From NCBI RefSeq assembly GCF_006711645.1, contig NZ_CP041247.1, positions 310,001 to 374,000 on the forward strand: DNA of 64,000 nt. Direction: 5' to 3'. Every line of letters starts with the position of its first letter. The first letter of the stretch is position 1. Source of the stretch: Klebsiella electrica (GTDB taxonomy: Bacteria; Pseudomonadota; Gammaproteobacteria; Enterobacterales; Enterobacteriaceae). The notes beneath the pieces are model-generated. The model worked only from the letters and a program-made list of their open reading frames with translations, had not been told where the DNA came from and ran no database searches. The position numbers and the translations under genes were made by a program. Shown here in pieces: positions 16,524-28,435 of this stretch.

Positions 16524-17630
16524 ATGAAAAATGTTGGTTTTATCGGCTGGCGCGGAATGGTCGGCTCTGTACTCATGCAACGCATGGTTGAAGAGCGCGA
16601 CTTCGACGCCATTCGCCCTGTTTTTTTCTCCACCTCTCAGCTGGGGCAGCCGGCTCCATCCTTTGGTGGCAGCGCCGGCGGTACGCTTCAGGATGCCTTT
16701 GACCTGGACGCGCTGAAGGCACTGGACATTATTGTGACCTGCCAGGGCGGGGATTATACCAACGACGTTTATCCGAAGCTGCGTGAGAGCGGCTGGCAGG
16801 GGTACTGGATTGATGCCGCTTCTTCGCTGCGCATGAAAGACGACGCCATCATTATTCTTGATCCGGTAAACCAGGACGTGATTACCGCTGGCCTGAATAA
16901 CGGCGTGAAAACGTTTGTTGGCGGCAACTGTACCGTTAGCCTGATGCTGATGTCCCTCGGCGGCCTGTTTGCCCAGGATCTCGTGGAGTGGGTTAGCGTG
17001 GCCACTTACCAGGCGGCATCTGGCGGCGGGGCGCGTCACATGCGCGAGCTGCTGACTCAGATGGGCCAGCTGCATAGCCACGTGGCGACTGAGCTGGCGA
17101 ACCCGGCATCCGCCATTCTGGATATCGAACGCAAAGTGACGGCGCTGACCCGCAGCGGCGATCTGGCGGTGGATAACTTTGGTGTGCCGCTGGCAGGCAG
17201 CCTGATCCCCTGGATCGACAAGCAGCTGGACAACGGCCAGAGCCGTGAAGAGTGGAAAGGTCAGGCTGAGACCAACAAAATTCTGGCCACCTCGTCCGTT
17301 ATTCCGGTCGATGGTCTGTGCGTCCGCGTTGGCGCGCTGCGTTGCCACAGCCAGGCATTTACCATCAAACTGAAAAAAGATGTCTCTGTCCCGACCGTTG
17401 AAGAACTGCTGGCCGCACACAACCCGTGGGCCAAAGTGGTACCAAACGATCGTGATATTACGATGCGTGAACTGACCCCGGCTGCCGTTACCGGCACCCT
17501 GACCACGCCAGTGGGCCGTTTGCGTAAGCTGAATATGGGGCCGGAATACCTGTCGGCTTTCACCGTCGGTGACCAGCTCCTGTGGGGCGCCGCCGAGCCG
17601 CTGCGACGCATGCTGCGCCAGCTGGCTTGA
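16524..17630 (+). CDS. asd: Aspartate-semialdehyde dehydrogenase
   Basis: A 368-residue NADPH-dependent enzyme that reduces aspartyl phosphate to aspartate semialdehyde, the branch point for lysine/diaminopimelate, threonine and methionine. The NADP-binding start is [10 protein letters not shown]. The catalytic cysteine is Cys136 in GGNCTVSLM, one residue later than in E. coli because of a one-residue insertion in [11 protein letters not shown]. It stands as a single transcription unit with a rho-independent terminator directly after it. Confidence 0.97.
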   Translation: MKNVGFIGWRGMVGSVLMQRMVEERDFDAIRPVFFSTSQLGQPAPSFGGSAGGTLQDAFDLDALKALDIIVTCQGGDYTNDVYPKLRESGWQGYWIDAASSLRMKDDAIIILDPVNQDVITAGLNNGVKTFVGGNCTVSLMLMSLGGLFAQDLVEWVSVATYQAASGGGARHMRELLTQMGQLHSHVATELANPASAILDIERKVTALTRSGDLAVDNFGVPLAGSLIPWIDKQLDNGQSREEWKGQAETNKILATSSVIPVDGLCVRVGALRCHSQAFTIKLKKDVSVPTVEELLAAHNPWAKVVPNDRDITMRELTPAAVTGTLTTPVGRLRKLNMGPEYLSAFTVGDQLLWGAAEPLRRMLRQLA

Positions 17631-17643
17631 TAACTGGATGAAC

Positions 17644-17675
17644 AAAAAGGGGGTGTCTTACACCTCCTTTTTTTT
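17644..17675 (+). terminator. Rho-independent terminator of asd
   Basis: An A-rich left side, a stem built around GGTGT/ACACC plus flanking G/C pairs, and eight T on the right. It lies 14 bases after the asd stop. Confidence 0.88.
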
Positions 17676-17877
17676 GCGTAATACAAGGAGTAAACGCGGA
17701 TGTTAGATTTTTTCCAACGGAGGTAAGACAGCCTTGGCTATGCTTTAAGTAAGGAACGATAACGTTGCCTTACCTGAAGGTGGGACGGAGCAGGAGAAAG
17801 CACGGTGTGCTGCACCGTTCAGGTCAAAAAAAGTCGTCAGCTACAGGAAAGGGCGACACTTACAACAGGATGAAACC

Positions 17878-20064
17878 ATGTCTAATCGTATCGATAGAGA
17901 CGTGATTAATGCGCTTATCTCCGGCCATTTTGCGGATCCCTTTTCCGTACTGGGTATGCATCAAACCGCTGCCGGGCTGGAAGTACGCGCATTATTACCC
18001 GATGCCACCGATGTCTGGGTTATTGAACCGAAAACCGGGCGCAAAGTCGGCAAACTAGAATGCCTCGACTCACGCGGATTCTTCAGCGGCGTTCTGCCGC
18101 GTCGCAAAAATACTTTTCGTTACCAGCTGGCGGTCACCTGGCACGACCAGCAAAACCTGATTGACGACCCTTATCGCTTTGGGCCGCTGCTGCAGGATCT
18201 TGATGTCTGGCTGCTGTCGGAAGGGACTCATCTACGGCCTTATGAAACGCTGGGAGCGCACGCCGACACGATGGACGGCGTCACCGGTACGCGCTTTTCT
18301 GTCTGGGCGCCAAACGCCCGCCGGGTTTCCGTGGTCGGGCAGTTCAACTACTGGGATGGCCGCCGTCATCCGATGCGCCTGCGCAAAGAGTCCGGCATCT
18401 GGGAGCTGTTTGTGCCCGGCGCGCATAACGGCCAGCTGTATAAATTTGAGCTGATTGACGCCCACGGCCACCTGCGTGTGAAGTCCGACCCTTATGCCTT
18501 TGAAGCGCAGATGCGCCCGGAAAGCGCATCGCTTATCTGTAGTCTGCCGGAAAAGGTCGAACAGCCGGAGTCCCGCAAGCAGGCCAATCAGTTTGATGCG
18601 CCGATTTCGATTTATGAAGTCCATCTGGGTTCCTGGCGCCGCCATACCGATAACAACTTCTGGTTAAGCTACCGCGAACTGGCCGATCAACTGGTGCCCT
18701 ACGCGAAGTGGATGGGCTTCACCCATCTGGAGCTGCTGCCGGTAAACGAACATCCGTTCGACGGCAGCTGGGGCTATCAGCCGACCGGCCTGTACGCGCC
18801 GACCCGCCGCTTCGGTACTCGTGAAGACTTCCGCTACTTCCTGAACGCCGCCCATGCCGCGGGTCTGAACGTGATCCTTGACTGGGTGCCGGGCCATTTC
18901 CCGTCGGATGACTTTGCGCTGGCATCGTTTGACGGCACCGCGTTGTATGAACACAGCGATCCGCGAGAAGGTTATCACCAGGACTGGAATACGCTGATCT
19001 ACAACTACGGTCGCCGTGAAGTCAGCAACTTCCTGGTCGGGAACGCGCTGTACTGGATTGAGCGTTTTGGTATCGACGCTCTGCGGGTGGATGCAGTCGC
19101 GTCAATGATCTACCGCGACTACAGCCGCAAGGAGGGCGAGTGGGTGCCCAACGAGTACGGCGGTCGGGAAAACCTCGAAGCGATTGAGTTCCTGCGTAAT
19201 ACCAACCGCGTGCTCGGCGAACAGACGCCGGGGGCAATCACGATGGCCGAGGAGTCTACCGACTTCGCCGGGGTTTCACGACCTTCTTCGACGGGCGGTC
19301 TTGGCTTCTGGTTCAAATGGAACCTCGGCTGGATGCATGACACCCTCGACTACATGAAGCTCGATCCCATCTATCGTCGTCATCATCACGACAAGATGAC
19401 CTTCGGGATGCTCTACAACTACACCGAAAACTTCGTGCTGCCGCTGTCACATGATGAAGTGGTTCACGGCAAAAAATCGATTCTTGACCGGATGCCCGGT
19501 GATGCCTGGCAGAAGTTTGCCAACCTGCGCGCCTACTACGGCTGGATGTTTGCCTTCCCGGGGAAAAAACTGCTGTTTATGGGCAATGAATTTGCCCAGG
19601 GGCGGGAGTGGAACCACGACGGCAGCCTGGACTGGCATCTGCTGGAAGGCGGCGATAACTGGCATCACGGCGTCCAGCGTCTGGTTCGCGATCTGAACCA
19701 TACCTATCGTCACCATAAAGCGCTGCACGAGCTGGATTTTGACCCCTACGGCTTTGAATGGCTGGTGGTGGATGATCACGAGCGCTCGGTCTTTATCTTT
19801 GTACGTCGCGATAAAGCCGGGAATGAAATCATCGTTGCCAGCAACTTCACTCCGGTGCCGCGCCACGACTATCGTTTCGGGATTAACCAGCCAGGACGCT
19901 GGCGAGAAGAACTGAATACCGACTCGATGCACTACCACGGTAGCAATACCGGTAACGGCGGCATCGTGGAAAGCGAGGCTATCGCCAGCCACGGGCGGGA
20001 ACATTCTCTCTCAATTACGCTACCGCCGCTGGCGACCGTCTGGCTGGTACGGGAGGCAGAATGA
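17878..20064 (+). CDS. glgB: GlgB, 1,4-alpha-glucan branching enzyme
   Basis: A 728-residue GH13 enzyme that introduces alpha-1,6 branches into glycogen. An N-terminal CBM48 module (about residues 30-220) precedes the catalytic barrel. The nucleophile Asp405 (in LRVDAVASM) and acid Glu458 (in MAEESTDF) fall at the E. coli numbers, and LSHDEVVHG supplies the conserved His-Asp. Length equals E. coli GlgB. It is the first gene of glgBXCAP and overlaps glgX by 4 bp. The preceding 200 bp should hold the operon promoter, with no element I could assign. Confidence 0.97.
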   Translation: MSNRIDRDVINALISGHFADPFSVLGMHQTAAGLEVRALLPDATDVWVIEPKTGRKVGKLECLDSRGFFSGVLPRRKNTFRYQLAVTWHDQQNLIDDPYRFGPLLQDLDVWLLSEGTHLRPYETLGAHADTMDGVTGTRFSVWAPNARRVSVVGQFNYWDGRRHPMRLRKESGIWELFVPGAHNGQLYKFELIDAHGHLRVKSDPYAFEAQMRPESASLICSLPEKVEQPESRKQANQFDAPISIYEVHLGSWRRHTDNNFWLSYRELADQLVPYAKWMGFTHLELLPVNEHPFDGSWGYQPTGLYAPTRRFGTREDFRYFLNAAHAAGLNVILDWVPGHFPSDDFALASFDGTALYEHSDPREGYHQDWNTLIYNYGRREVSNFLVGNALYWIERFGIDALRVDAVASMIYRDYSRKEGEWVPNEYGGRENLEAIEFLRNTNRVLGEQTPGAITMAEESTDFAGVSRPSSTGGLGFWFKWNLGWMHDTLDYMKLDPIYRRHHHDKMTFGMLYNYTENFVLPLSHDEVVHGKKSILDRMPGDAWQKFANLRAYYGWMFAFPGKKLLFMGNEFAQGREWNHDGSLDWHLLEGGDNWHHGVQRLVRDLNHTYRHHKALHELDFDPYGFEWLVVDDHERSVFIFVRRDKAGNEIIVASNFTPVPRHDYRFGINQPGRWREELNTDSMHYHGSNTGNGGIVESEAIASHGREHSLSITLPPLATVWLVREAE

Positions 20065-22037
20065 CGACACTGGCGGCCGGAAAACCCTCGCCGTTGGGCG
20101 CAAGCTATGACGGAAAGGGCGTGAACTTCACGCTCTTTTCCGCCCATGCCGAACGGGTGGAGCTCTGCGTGTTTGATGCGCAAGGCAATGAGCAGCGGTT
20201 CGATTTACCCGCGCGCACGGGCGATATCTGGCACGGCTGGCTTCCTGCCGCCGGGCCGGGTCTGCGCTACGGCTACCGCGTGCATGGGCCGTGGGATCCG
20301 GCGCAGGGGCACCGCTTTAATCCGGCCAAACTGCTGCTCGACCCGTGCTGTCATCGGGTTGAGGGCGAACTGCACGATGATGAGCGCCTCCACGGCGGCG
20401 ATCTTTCTCCCGATCGTCGCGACAGCGCGGCGATTGCGCCAAAGTCGCAGGTGGTGGATCTGTATTACAACTGGCAGAACGATGCGCCGCCGGGAACGCC
20501 CTGGGGCCAGACGGTTATCTATGAAGCCCATGTCAAAGGGCTGACCTGGCTGCATCCCGGGTTGCCGGAGTCTATTCGCGGCACCTATAAAGCGCTGGGC
20601 CATCCGGTGATGATCGATTACTTCAGGACCCTTGGCATTACGGCGCTGGAGCTGATGCCGGTGGCGCAGTTTGCCAGTGAACCGCGCTTGCAGAGAATGG
20701 GATTAAGCAACTACTGGGGCTATAACCCGATGGCGATGTACGCGCTCGATCCGCGCTATGCCAGCGAGCCTGCGCGTGCGCTGGATGAGTTTCGCGATGC
20801 GGTAAAGGCGCTGCATGCGGCGGGTATCGAAGTGATCCTCGACATAGTGCTGAACCACAGCGCCGAAATTGACCTTGAGGGGCCGACCTTCTCTTTGCGC
20901 GGAATCGATAACCGTAACTATTATTGGATCAGAGAAGACGGGGATTACTACAACTGGACCGGCTGCGGCAATACGCTCAATCTCAGTCAGCCGAACGTGG
21001 TGGAGTATGCCCGCCAGTGTCTGCGGTTTTGGGTCGATGAGTGCCATGTCGATGGCTTTCGCTTTGATCTAGCCTCGGTGATGGGACGCACGCCGGAATT
21101 TCGCCAGGATGCGCCGCTGTTTGAAGCGATCCGTAACGATCCGCATCTGGCGGCGGTGAAGCTGATTGCTGAACCCTGGGATATTGGCGCCGGCGGCTAT
21201 CAGGTGGGGAACTTCCCGCCGCTGTTTGCCGAATGGAATGACCATTTTCGCGATGTCGCGAGGCGCTTCTGGTTACAGCAAAGCGTGTCGCTGGGCGAGT
21301 TTGCCCGGCGTTTTGCCGCCTCCAGCGATCTCTTTTCGCGTAACGGTCGCCAGCCCGCTGCGGCGGTGAATCTGATCACCGCCCACGATGGTTTCACCCT
21401 ACGTGACTGCGTTTGCTTCAATCAGAAGCATAATGAGGCGAATGGTGAAGAGAATCGCGATGGGACTAACAATAACTACAGCAGCAATCATGGTATAGAG
21501 GGAACAGGAGGCAGTCTTGATGTGCTTGAACGGCGTCGGGACAGCGTTCATGCCCTGCTCTCGACGCTGCTGCTGGCACAGGGCACGCCGATGCTGCTGG
21601 CGGGTGACGAGCATGGTCATAGCCAGCACGGCAACAATAACGCCTATTGTCAGGACAACGCATTGACCTGGCTTGACTGGAACCAGGCAAATAGCGGGCT
21701 GACGGCATTTACCGCTGCGCTTATTCACCTGCGTCGATGCATACCGGCATTAACCAGCAATCGCTGGTGGCAGGAAGGGGATGATAACGTTGTTTGGCTA
21801 AACCAGTATGCGCAACCGTTAACTGCTGATGAATGGCAGCATGGCACCGCGCGTCTGCAAATTTTGCTGTCTGGCCGTTGGTTAATGACGGTGAATGCCA
21901 CCGCTGAGGTGGCGCATATGGAATTACCTGAGGGGGAGTGGCATGCCGTTCCTCCTTTCGCCGGAGAGGATAATCCGGTCGTCATGGCTGTCTGGCACGG
22001 GCCCGCGCACGGAGTGTGCGTATTTCAAAGGTCGTAA
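20061..22037 (+). CDS. glgX: GlgX, glycogen debranching enzyme
   Basis: A 658-residue isoamylase-type GH13 enzyme that removes the short branches left after phosphorylase has trimmed glycogen. The N-terminal CBM48 domain is followed by the barrel with [12 protein letters not shown] (region I), [13 protein letters not shown] (nucleophile region) and LIAEPWD (acid/base). [12 protein letters not shown] supplies region IV. Length matches E. coli GlgX. The ATG overlaps the glgB stop. An 80-bp spacer with its own ribosome site separates it from glgC. Confidence 0.96.
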   Translation: MTTLAAGKPSPLGASYDGKGVNFTLFSAHAERVELCVFDAQGNEQRFDLPARTGDIWHGWLPAAGPGLRYGYRVHGPWDPAQGHRFNPAKLLLDPCCHRVEGELHDDERLHGGDLSPDRRDSAAIAPKSQVVDLYYNWQNDAPPGTPWGQTVIYEAHVKGLTWLHPGLPESIRGTYKALGHPVMIDYFRTLGITALELMPVAQFASEPRLQRMGLSNYWGYNPMAMYALDPRYASEPARALDEFRDAVKALHAAGIEVILDIVLNHSAEIDLEGPTFSLRGIDNRNYYWIREDGDYYNWTGCGNTLNLSQPNVVEYARQCLRFWVDECHVDGFRFDLASVMGRTPEFRQDAPLFEAIRNDPHLAAVKLIAEPWDIGAGGYQVGNFPPLFAEWNDHFRDVARRFWLQQSVSLGEFARRFAASSDLFSRNGRQPAAAVNLITAHDGFTLRDCVCFNQKHNEANGEENRDGTNNNYSSNHGIEGTGGSLDVLERRRDSVHALLSTLLLAQGTPMLLAGDEHGHSQHGNNNAYCQDNALTWLDWNQANSGLTAFTAALIHLRRCIPALTSNRWWQEGDDNVVWLNQYAQPLTADEWQHGTARLQILLSGRWLMTVNATAEVAHMELPEGEWHAVPPFAGEDNPVVMAVWHGPAHGVCVFQRS

Positions 22038-22117
22038 GCCCTGAAGCTTCCGGTTGCTCTCGCGGCCGCTGCGCGGCGAGAGGGACAGGAAGGCTGGGAT
22101 GTAAAAAGGAGTTAATC

Positions 22118-23413
22118 ATGGTTAGGCTAGAAAAGAACGATCCGTTGATGCTGGCGCGTCAGCTCCCCATCAAAACCGTTGCATTGATTCTTGCGGGTGG
22201 GCGCGGTACCCGGCTTAAGGACTTAACTATTAAGCGTGCAAAACCGGCTGTCCATTTCGGCGGTAAGTTTCGCATAATCGATTTCGCATTATCTAACTGC
22301 ATTAACTCAGGTATTCGCCGTATCGGCGTTATCACCCAGTATCAATCGCACACTCTGGTACAACATATCCAGCGCGGCTGGTCATTTTTTAGCGAAGAAA
22401 TGAACGAGTTCGTGGATTTACTGCCAGCGCAACAGCGGGTACATGGCGAAAACTGGTATCGCGGCACGGCTGATGCGGTGACGCAGAACCTCGACATCAT
22501 TCGCCGCTATAAAGCGGAGTATGTGGTGATCCTCGCCGGCGATCATATTTACAAGCAAGACTACTCGCGCATGTTGATCGATCACGTCGAAAAAGGAGCT
22601 CGCTGCACCGTGGCCTGTATGCCGGTGCCCATTGAAGAGGCATCCGCCTTTGGCGTCATGGCGGTGGATGAAAACGATAAAATTATCGAATTCGTCGAAA
22701 AACCCGCGACTCCGCCCGCGATGCCGAGCGATGCGACCAAATCGCTGGCCAGCATGGGGATCTATGTCTTTGATGCTGATTATCTTTATGAACTACTGAC
22801 TGAAGATGACGACGACGAAAACTCCAGCCACGATTTCGGCAAAGATATTATTCCTAAGATAACCGAAGCTGGCATGGCTTATGCACATCCTTTCCCGCTC
22901 TCCTGCGTGCAGTCTGATCCGGATGCGGAACCGTACTGGCGCGATGTGGGGACGCTTGAAGCCTACTGGAAAGCGAACCTTGACCTGGCCTCGGTGACGC
23001 CGGAGCTGGATATGTATGATCAGAACTGGCCGATTCGGACCCATATGGAGTCTCTGCCGCCCGCGAAGTTCGTTCAGGACCGCTCTGGTAGTCACGGTAT
23101 GACCTTGAACTCGCTGGTTTCCGGCGGCTGTATTATCTCCGGTTCGGTGGTGGTGCAATCGGTGCTGTTCCCGCGCGTGCGCGTGAATTCATTCTGTAAC
23201 ATTGATTCGGCAGTCTTATTGCCAGAAGTGTGGGTGGGGCGCTCATGCCGCCTGCGCCGCTGCATAATCGATCGCGCCTGTGTGATTCCTGAGGGCATGG
23301 TGATTGGCGAACACGCGGAAGAGGATGCGCGTCGGTTCTACCGATCGGAGGAAGGTATCGTGCTGGTTACGCGTGATATGTTGCGGAAGTTGGGGCATAA
23401 ACAGGAGCGATAA
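22118..23413 (+). CDS. glgC: GlgC, glucose-1-phosphate adenylyltransferase
   Basis: A 431-residue ADP-glucose pyrophosphorylase that makes the glucosyl donor for glycogen. The start at 22118 (MVRLEKNDP) has an AAAAAGGAG ribosome site and gives exactly the E. coli length; the frame is open further upstream but overlaps glgX. The nucleotide-binding motif [13 protein letters not shown] is at about residues 25-37, and the C-terminal left-handed beta-helix contains the hexapeptide-like [15 protein letters not shown]. The stop overlaps the glgA start by one base. Confidence 0.97.
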   Translation: MVRLEKNDPLMLARQLPIKTVALILAGGRGTRLKDLTIKRAKPAVHFGGKFRIIDFALSNCINSGIRRIGVITQYQSHTLVQHIQRGWSFFSEEMNEFVDLLPAQQRVHGENWYRGTADAVTQNLDIIRRYKAEYVVILAGDHIYKQDYSRMLIDHVEKGARCTVACMPVPIEEASAFGVMAVDENDKIIEFVEKPATPPAMPSDATKSLASMGIYVFDADYLYELLTEDDDDENSSHDFGKDIIPKITEAGMAYAHPFPLSCVQSDPDAEPYWRDVGTLEAYWKANLDLASVTPELDMYDQNWPIRTHMESLPPAKFVQDRSGSHGMTLNSLVSGGCIISGSVVVQSVLFPRVRVNSFCNIDSAVLLPEVWVGRSCRLRRCIIDRACVIPEGMVIGEHAEEDARRFYRSEEGIVLVTRDMLRKLGHKQER

Positions 23414-24846
23414 TGCAGGTCTTACATGTATGTTCAGAGATGTTCCCGCTGTTAAAAACCGGCGGTCTGGCGGATGTAATCGGCGCGCTGCCTGCGGCGC
23501 AAATCGCTGAGGGTATTGATACGCGCGTGCTGCTGCCGGCGTTCCCGGATATTCGCCGTGGCGTCACCGATGCGCAGGTTGTGACGCGCAGAGAGACCTT
23601 TGCCGGACGCATGACGCTGCTGTTTGGTCACTATAACGGCGTGGGGATCTATTTGATTGATGCCCCGCATCTCTACGACCGCCCAGGGAGCCCTTACCAC
23701 GACACTAACCAACATGCTTACACCGACAACGTGCTGCGTTTTGCGCTGCTGGGTTGGGTAGGTAGCGAGATGGCCTGCGGGCTGGACCCTTTCTGGCGTC
23801 CTGATGTCGTGCATGCTCACGACTGGCATGCGGGCCTGACTCCTGCCTATCTGGCAGCGCGTGGACGACCGGCGAAATCGGTCTTTACGGTACACAACCT
23901 GGCTTATCAGGGCATGTTCTATTCATGGCATATGAATGAGATAGAGCTGCCGTGGTCGTTCTATAACATGCATGGTCTGGAGTTCAACGGCCAGATCTCG
24001 TTCCTTAAGTCTGGCCTCTATTTTGCCGATCATATTACGGCGGTCAGCCCGACCTACGCGCGTGAAATAACCGAACCGCAATTTGCCTACGGCATGGAAG
24101 GGCTGCTGCGTCAGCGTCAGCACGAGGGGCGGCTATCGGGGATTCTGAACGGCGTGGATGCGGGTATCTGGAACCCGGAAAGCGACCTGCTGCTGGCGTC
24201 GCGTTATGATCGCGATTGCCTTGAAGACAAAGCGGAGAACAAGCGCCAGCTGCAAATTGCGATGGGGTTGCAAGTCGACGACAAAGCCCCGCTGTTCGCC
24301 GTGGTCAGCCGTCTGACCAGCCAGAAAGGGCTGGATTTAGTTCTCGAAGCGCTGCCGGGCCTGCTTGAGCAGGGTGGGCAACTGGCGCTGCTTGGCGCAG
24401 GGGATCCGGTACTGCAGGAAGGTTTCCTGGCCGCGGCCGCCGAGCATCCGGGCAAAGTTGGTGTGCAGATTGGTTATCACGAGGCTTTCTCACACCGCAT
24501 TATGGGCGGTGCCGACGTGATTCTGGTTCCCAGCCGTTTCGAGCCCTGTGGCTTAACACAGCTGTATGGCCTGAAGTACGGCACGTTGCCGCTGGTGCGG
24601 CGTACCGGGGGGCTGGCGGATACCGTGACCGACAGTTCGCTGGAAAACCTGGCCGATGGCGTAGCCAGCGGTTTTGTCTTTGAAGACAGCAATGCGCTAT
24701 CGCTGCTGCGGGCTATTCGGCGCGCGTTCGTGCTGTGGTCGCGCCCGTCGCTCTGGCGTTACGTTCAGCGTCAGGCGATGAATATGGATTTTAGCTGGCA
24801 GGTCGCGGCGAACTCTTATCGAGAACTTTATCAACGCTTGATGTAA
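23413..24846 (+). CDS. glgA: GlgA, glycogen synthase
   Basis: A 477-residue GT5 glycosyltransferase that elongates alpha-1,4 chains from ADP-glucose. The ADP-glucose binding motif KTGGLADV begins at Lys15. The C-terminal GT-B half has [19 protein letters not shown] with the catalytic Glu of the E-X7-E motif. Length equals E. coli GlgA. It is coupled to glgC by a one-base stop/start overlap and is followed 17 bp later by glgP. Confidence 0.97.
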   Translation: MQVLHVCSEMFPLLKTGGLADVIGALPAAQIAEGIDTRVLLPAFPDIRRGVTDAQVVTRRETFAGRMTLLFGHYNGVGIYLIDAPHLYDRPGSPYHDTNQHAYTDNVLRFALLGWVGSEMACGLDPFWRPDVVHAHDWHAGLTPAYLAARGRPAKSVFTVHNLAYQGMFYSWHMNEIELPWSFYNMHGLEFNGQISFLKSGLYFADHITAVSPTYAREITEPQFAYGMEGLLRQRQHEGRLSGILNGVDAGIWNPESDLLLASRYDRDCLEDKAENKRQLQIAMGLQVDDKAPLFAVVSRLTSQKGLDLVLEALPGLLEQGGQLALLGAGDPVLQEGFLAAAAEHPGKVGVQIGYHEAFSHRIMGGADVILVPSRFEPCGLTQLYGLKYGTLPLVRRTGGLADTVTDSSLENLADGVASGFVFEDSNALSLLRAIRRAFVLWSRPSLWRYVQRQAMNMDFSWQVAANSYRELYQRLM

Positions 24847-24863
24847 CCACAGGAGTCATTGCG

Positions 24864-27311
24864 ATGAATGTACCCTTTAGCTACGCATCACCCACGCTGA
24901 GCGTTGAGGCGTTAAAGCACTCTATTGCCTATAAGCTGATGTTTATCATTGGTAAAGATCCCGCTATTGCCAATAAGCACGAGTGGCTCAACGCCACGTT
25001 GTTTGCCGTTCGCGACCGTATGGTGGAGCGCTGGCTGCGCTCTAATCGCGCTCAGCTTTCTCAGGAGGTTCGCCAGGTTTATTACCTGTCGATGGAGTTT
25101 CTGATTGGTCGTACGCTCTCTAACGCCTTGTTGTCGTTGGGCATCTATGAGGATGTGAACTGCGCGCTGGAAGAGATGGGGCTGAACCTTGAAGAGCTGA
25201 TTGACGAAGAGAATGACCCGGGGCTGGGCAATGGCGGCCTTGGGCGCCTGGCCGCCTGTTTCCTCGACTCGCTGGCGGCGTTAGGCCTGCCTGGTCGTGG
25301 CTACGGTATCCGCTATGACTACGGGATGTTTAAGCAAAACATCGTTGACGGGCGGCAGAAAGAGTCCCCGGATTACTGGCTTGAGTACGGCAACCCGTGG
25401 GAGTTTGAGCGGCATAATACGCGTTACAAAGTGCGCTTCGGCGGGCGCATTCAGCAGGAAGGCAAACAGTCGCGCTGGGTTGAAACCGAAGAGATCCTCG
25501 CGGAAGCCTACGATCAGATTATCCCGGGCTTTGATACCGATGCGACCAACACGCTCCGTCTGTGGAGCGCTCAGGCCAGCAGCGAGATTAACCTTGGTAA
25601 ATTTAATCAGGGTGATTACTTCGCGGCGGTAGAAGATAAAAACCATTCTGAAAACGTCTCCCGGGTACTGTATCCGGACGACTCGACCTACTCCGGGCGC
25701 GAGCTGCGCCTGCGTCAGGAATATTTCCTCGTCTCCGCTACGGTGCAGGATATTCTCAGCCGCCATTATCAACTGCACAAATCTTTCGCTAACCTGGCAG
25801 ACAAAATAGCGATTCACCTCAACGACACCCATCCGGTGCTGTCGATCCCGGAGCTGATGCGCCTGCTGATTGATGAGCATAAGTTCGGCTGGGATGAAGC
25901 GTTTGAAGTCACCTGCCAGGTGTTCTCCTACACCAACCATACGTTGATGAGCGAAGCGCTGGAGACCTGGCCTGTCGATATGCTGGGCAAAATTCTGCCG
26001 CGCCATTTGCAGATTATTTTCGAGATCAATGACTACTTCCTGAAGACGCTACAGGAGCAGTATCCCAATGATACCGCGCTGCTGAGCCGCACATCGATTA
26101 TCGACGAATCCAACGGCCGTCGCGTGCGCATGGCGTGGCTGGCGGTGGTGATTAGTCATAAAGTAAACGGCGTTTCCGAACTGCACTCCCGACTGATGGT
26201 GGAGTCGTTGTTTGCCGACTTCGCGAAGATTTTCCCGATGCGCTTTACAAACGTCACCAACGGCGTGACGCCGCGCCGCTGGCTGGCGCTGGCGAATCCG
26301 CCTTTATCAAAGGTGCTGGACGAGAACATCGGCCGTACCTGGCGTACCGACCTGAGCCAGCTGAAGGAGCTGGAGCAGCACATTGACTATCCGACGGTGA
26401 ATCAGGCTGTGCGTCAGGCGAAGCTGGAGAACAAGCAGCGGCTGGCAAACGCGATCGCCCATCAGTTGAATGTGGTGGTGAACCCGAAAGCGCTGTTTGA
26501 CGTGCAAATCAAACGTATCCACGAGTACAAGCGTCAGCTGATGAACATCCTGCACGTCATTACCCGCTACAACCGTATTAAGGCCGATCCCGACGCCGTA
26601 TGGGTGCCGCGCGTGAATATCTTTGCCGGTAAAGCCGCCTCGGCTTATTACATGGCCAAGCACATTATTCACCTCATTAACGACGTGGCGGCGGTGGTGA
26701 ACAACGATCCGCAGATTGGCGAGAAGCTCAAAGTGGTCTTTGTTCCGAACTACAGCGTTAGCCTTGCACAGCTGATTATTCCGGCGGCGGATCTTTCAGA
26801 GCAGATCTCGCTGGCGGGTACCGAAGCTTCCGGAACCAGTAATATGAAATTCGCGCTTAACGGTGCCTTGACCATCGGTACCCTGGACGGCGCGAACGTC
26901 GAGATGCTGGAGCACGTGGGTGAGGATAATATCTTTATCTTCGGCAATACCGCGGAACAGGTTGAGGCGCTGCGTCGTAACGGCTATAAGCCGCGGGAAT
27001 TTTACGAGCAGGATCCGGAGCTGCATCAGGCGCTGACACAAATTGGCACCGGGCTGTTCAGTCCGTCGGAGCCGGGCCGCTATCGCGACCTGCTGGATTC
27101 GCTGATCAACTTTGGCGACCATTATCAGGTGCTGGCTGATTACCGGAGCTATGTGGATTGCCAGGATAAGGTGGATGAGTTGTATCGTCATCCGGAAGAG
27201 TGGGCGATGACGGCGATGCATAATATCGCCAATATGGGCTATTTCTCTTCTGACCGTACGATTCAGGAATATGCCGATCATATCTGGCATATCGACCCGG
27301 TACGGCTGTAG
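24864..27311 (+). CDS. glgP: GlgP, glycogen phosphorylase
   Basis: An 815-residue GT35 phosphorylase that releases glucose-1-phosphate from glycogen ends. The pyridoxal-phosphate lysine lies in [17 protein letters not shown] (about residue 660). Catalytic-site sequences [16 protein letters not shown] and [15 protein letters not shown] are present. It resembles the MalP gene at 41119-43509 but has its own longer N-terminus and regulatory region. It ends the glg operon, with a rho-independent terminator 17 bp after the stop. Confidence 0.97.
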   Translation: MNVPFSYASPTLSVEALKHSIAYKLMFIIGKDPAIANKHEWLNATLFAVRDRMVERWLRSNRAQLSQEVRQVYYLSMEFLIGRTLSNALLSLGIYEDVNCALEEMGLNLEELIDEENDPGLGNGGLGRLAACFLDSLAALGLPGRGYGIRYDYGMFKQNIVDGRQKESPDYWLEYGNPWEFERHNTRYKVRFGGRIQQEGKQSRWVETEEILAEAYDQIIPGFDTDATNTLRLWSAQASSEINLGKFNQGDYFAAVEDKNHSENVSRVLYPDDSTYSGRELRLRQEYFLVSATVQDILSRHYQLHKSFANLADKIAIHLNDTHPVLSIPELMRLLIDEHKFGWDEAFEVTCQVFSYTNHTLMSEALETWPVDMLGKILPRHLQIIFEINDYFLKTLQEQYPNDTALLSRTSIIDESNGRRVRMAWLAVVISHKVNGVSELHSRLMVESLFADFAKIFPMRFTNVTNGVTPRRWLALANPPLSKVLDENIGRTWRTDLSQLKELEQHIDYPTVNQAVRQAKLENKQRLANAIAHQLNVVVNPKALFDVQIKRIHEYKRQLMNILHVITRYNRIKADPDAVWVPRVNIFAGKAASAYYMAKHIIHLINDVAAVVNNDPQIGEKLKVVFVPNYSVSLAQLIIPAADLSEQISLAGTEASGTSNMKFALNGALTIGTLDGANVEMLEHVGEDNIFIFGNTAEQVEALRRNGYKPREFYEQDPELHQALTQIGTGLFSPSEPGRYRDLLDSLINFGDHYQVLADYRSYVDCQDKVDELYRHPEEWAMTAMHNIANMGYFSSDRTIQEYADHIWHIDPVRL

Positions 27312-27328
27312 CCGGTCACGCAGTCACA

Positions 27329-27352
27329 ACGGGGCCACTGGCCCCGTTTTTT
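27329..27352 (+). terminator. Rho-independent terminator of the glg operon
   Basis: An 8-bp perfect stem ACGGGGCC/GGCCCCGT with a 3-base loop, followed by six T. It marks the right edge of the conserved glg block. Confidence 0.92.
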
Positions 27353-27500
27353 ATCGCGGTCTATAAATATGCGTTTGACGTCGGGCTGCTGGTTATTCGT
27401 CTGCTGAATCTGTCGGCGGCATTTGGCTGCTGTGATGGAAAAAGGGTTGAGTACTGGTGTATAGTATTAGCAGAACAATTCATAATTAATTGATAATAAT

Positions 27501-28256
27501 ATGAAAAAAATTACCACATCTATTCCGGCCCTCGATAAAACCATGCGTGTATTTGATTATCTTCTGGAGTGCGGCGGCGCAACGTTTACCCAGATCCATC
27601 AAAATTCAGGGATTGCGAAAAGCAGCACCTCATCTTTGCTGAATGGCATGGTGGAACATGGGTTATTACGCCAGGAAAAAGATAAGTATTATCTGGGGTT
27701 ACGCCTGTATGAATTAGGTAATAAAGCGGCGGAACAGTATGACATTAAAAAAATCGCTTTACCGATTCTCGAAGAGATCCGCGATAACACCGGCTTGACC
27801 TGCCATCTTGGCGTGCTGGAAGGCGATGCGCCAATTTATCTTCTGAAAGTCGAAAGTCCGCAGGCTATTGTGATACGAAGCTGGGAAGGCAAGCGTCTCT
27901 CATTACATAGCTCAGGTCTGGGAAAAGTGCTGATTGCATGGCTGAGCGAGGAGGAGCTGGAAGAGCTGCTGCCTTCGGATCAAATACTGACGCGTTTTAC
28001 GCAGACGACGATCACGGACGTGAATATCCTCAAGCAGGAGCTTGCTGGAATCCGCCGCCGCGGCTGGGGTTATGACAACGAAGAGGACTCCCTTGGCGTG
28101 CGCTGTATTGCGGTACCGGTATTCAATGCGCAGGGGAAAGTGATTGCCGCGTTGAGCGTATCAGGCGTTGCGTTCCAGATCCCTGACGATAAACGCGAGT
28201 CGCTCGCGACATTAATGATGGATGCCAGCCGTAGCCTGACTCACCTGCTGTGCTGA
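27501..28256 (+). CDS. IclR-family transcriptional regulator of the accessory sugar-acid block
   Basis: A 251-residue regulator. The N-terminal winged helix-turn-helix spans about residues 10-65 (ATFTQIHQNSGIAKSSTSSLLNGM is the reading region), and the C-terminal IclR effector domain runs from about 80 to the end, with SSGLGKVLIAWL and the invariant-type GWGYDNEEDSLGVRCIAVPVF. It is not one of the named E. coli core regulators, but E. coli pairs IclR proteins (YagI/XynR, YjhI) with the same aldolase and dehydratase families. It is convergent with the aldolase gene. Control of the three-gene operon and the dehydrogenase through the palindromes at 32459-32735 is inferred. Confidence 0.88.
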   Translation: MKKITTSIPALDKTMRVFDYLLECGGATFTQIHQNSGIAKSSTSSLLNGMVEHGLLRQEKDKYYLGLRLYELGNKAAEQYDIKKIALPILEEIRDNTGLTCHLGVLEGDAPIYLLKVESPQAIVIRSWEGKRLSLHSSGLGKVLIAWLSEEELEELLPSDQILTRFTQTTITDVNILKQELAGIRRRGWGYDNEEDSLGVRCIAVPVFNAQGKVIAALSVSGVAFQIPDDKRESLATLMMDASRSLTHLLC

Positions 28257-28374
28257 AATCATCATAGCGCGGACAGTAAAGCCCGCCCAGAGCACTGAGG
28301 AAGCGTGCTTCTCAGGAATGAGCCCGCGACGCTTCGCTTACATGAACCTACAGATACCTTATCGCATGTTGATA

Positions 28375-28403
28375 GCCGGGTAAGGGGTCAACCGCCACCC
28401 GGC
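28375..28403. repeat. REP unit between the IclR and aldolase genes
   Basis: GCCGGGT and ACCCGGC arms enclose a 15-base loop, and the sequence is REP-like. It lies between two convergent genes and may serve as a transcript end for either. Confidence 0.7.
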
Positions 28404-28435
28404 AGAAATATCAGCCCGATATCGAATACAGGCTT

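Noticed and set aside
16416..17645. 409-codon minus-strand frame covering asd
   Set aside because: Shadow of asd; it would run through the asd terminator and promoter region.
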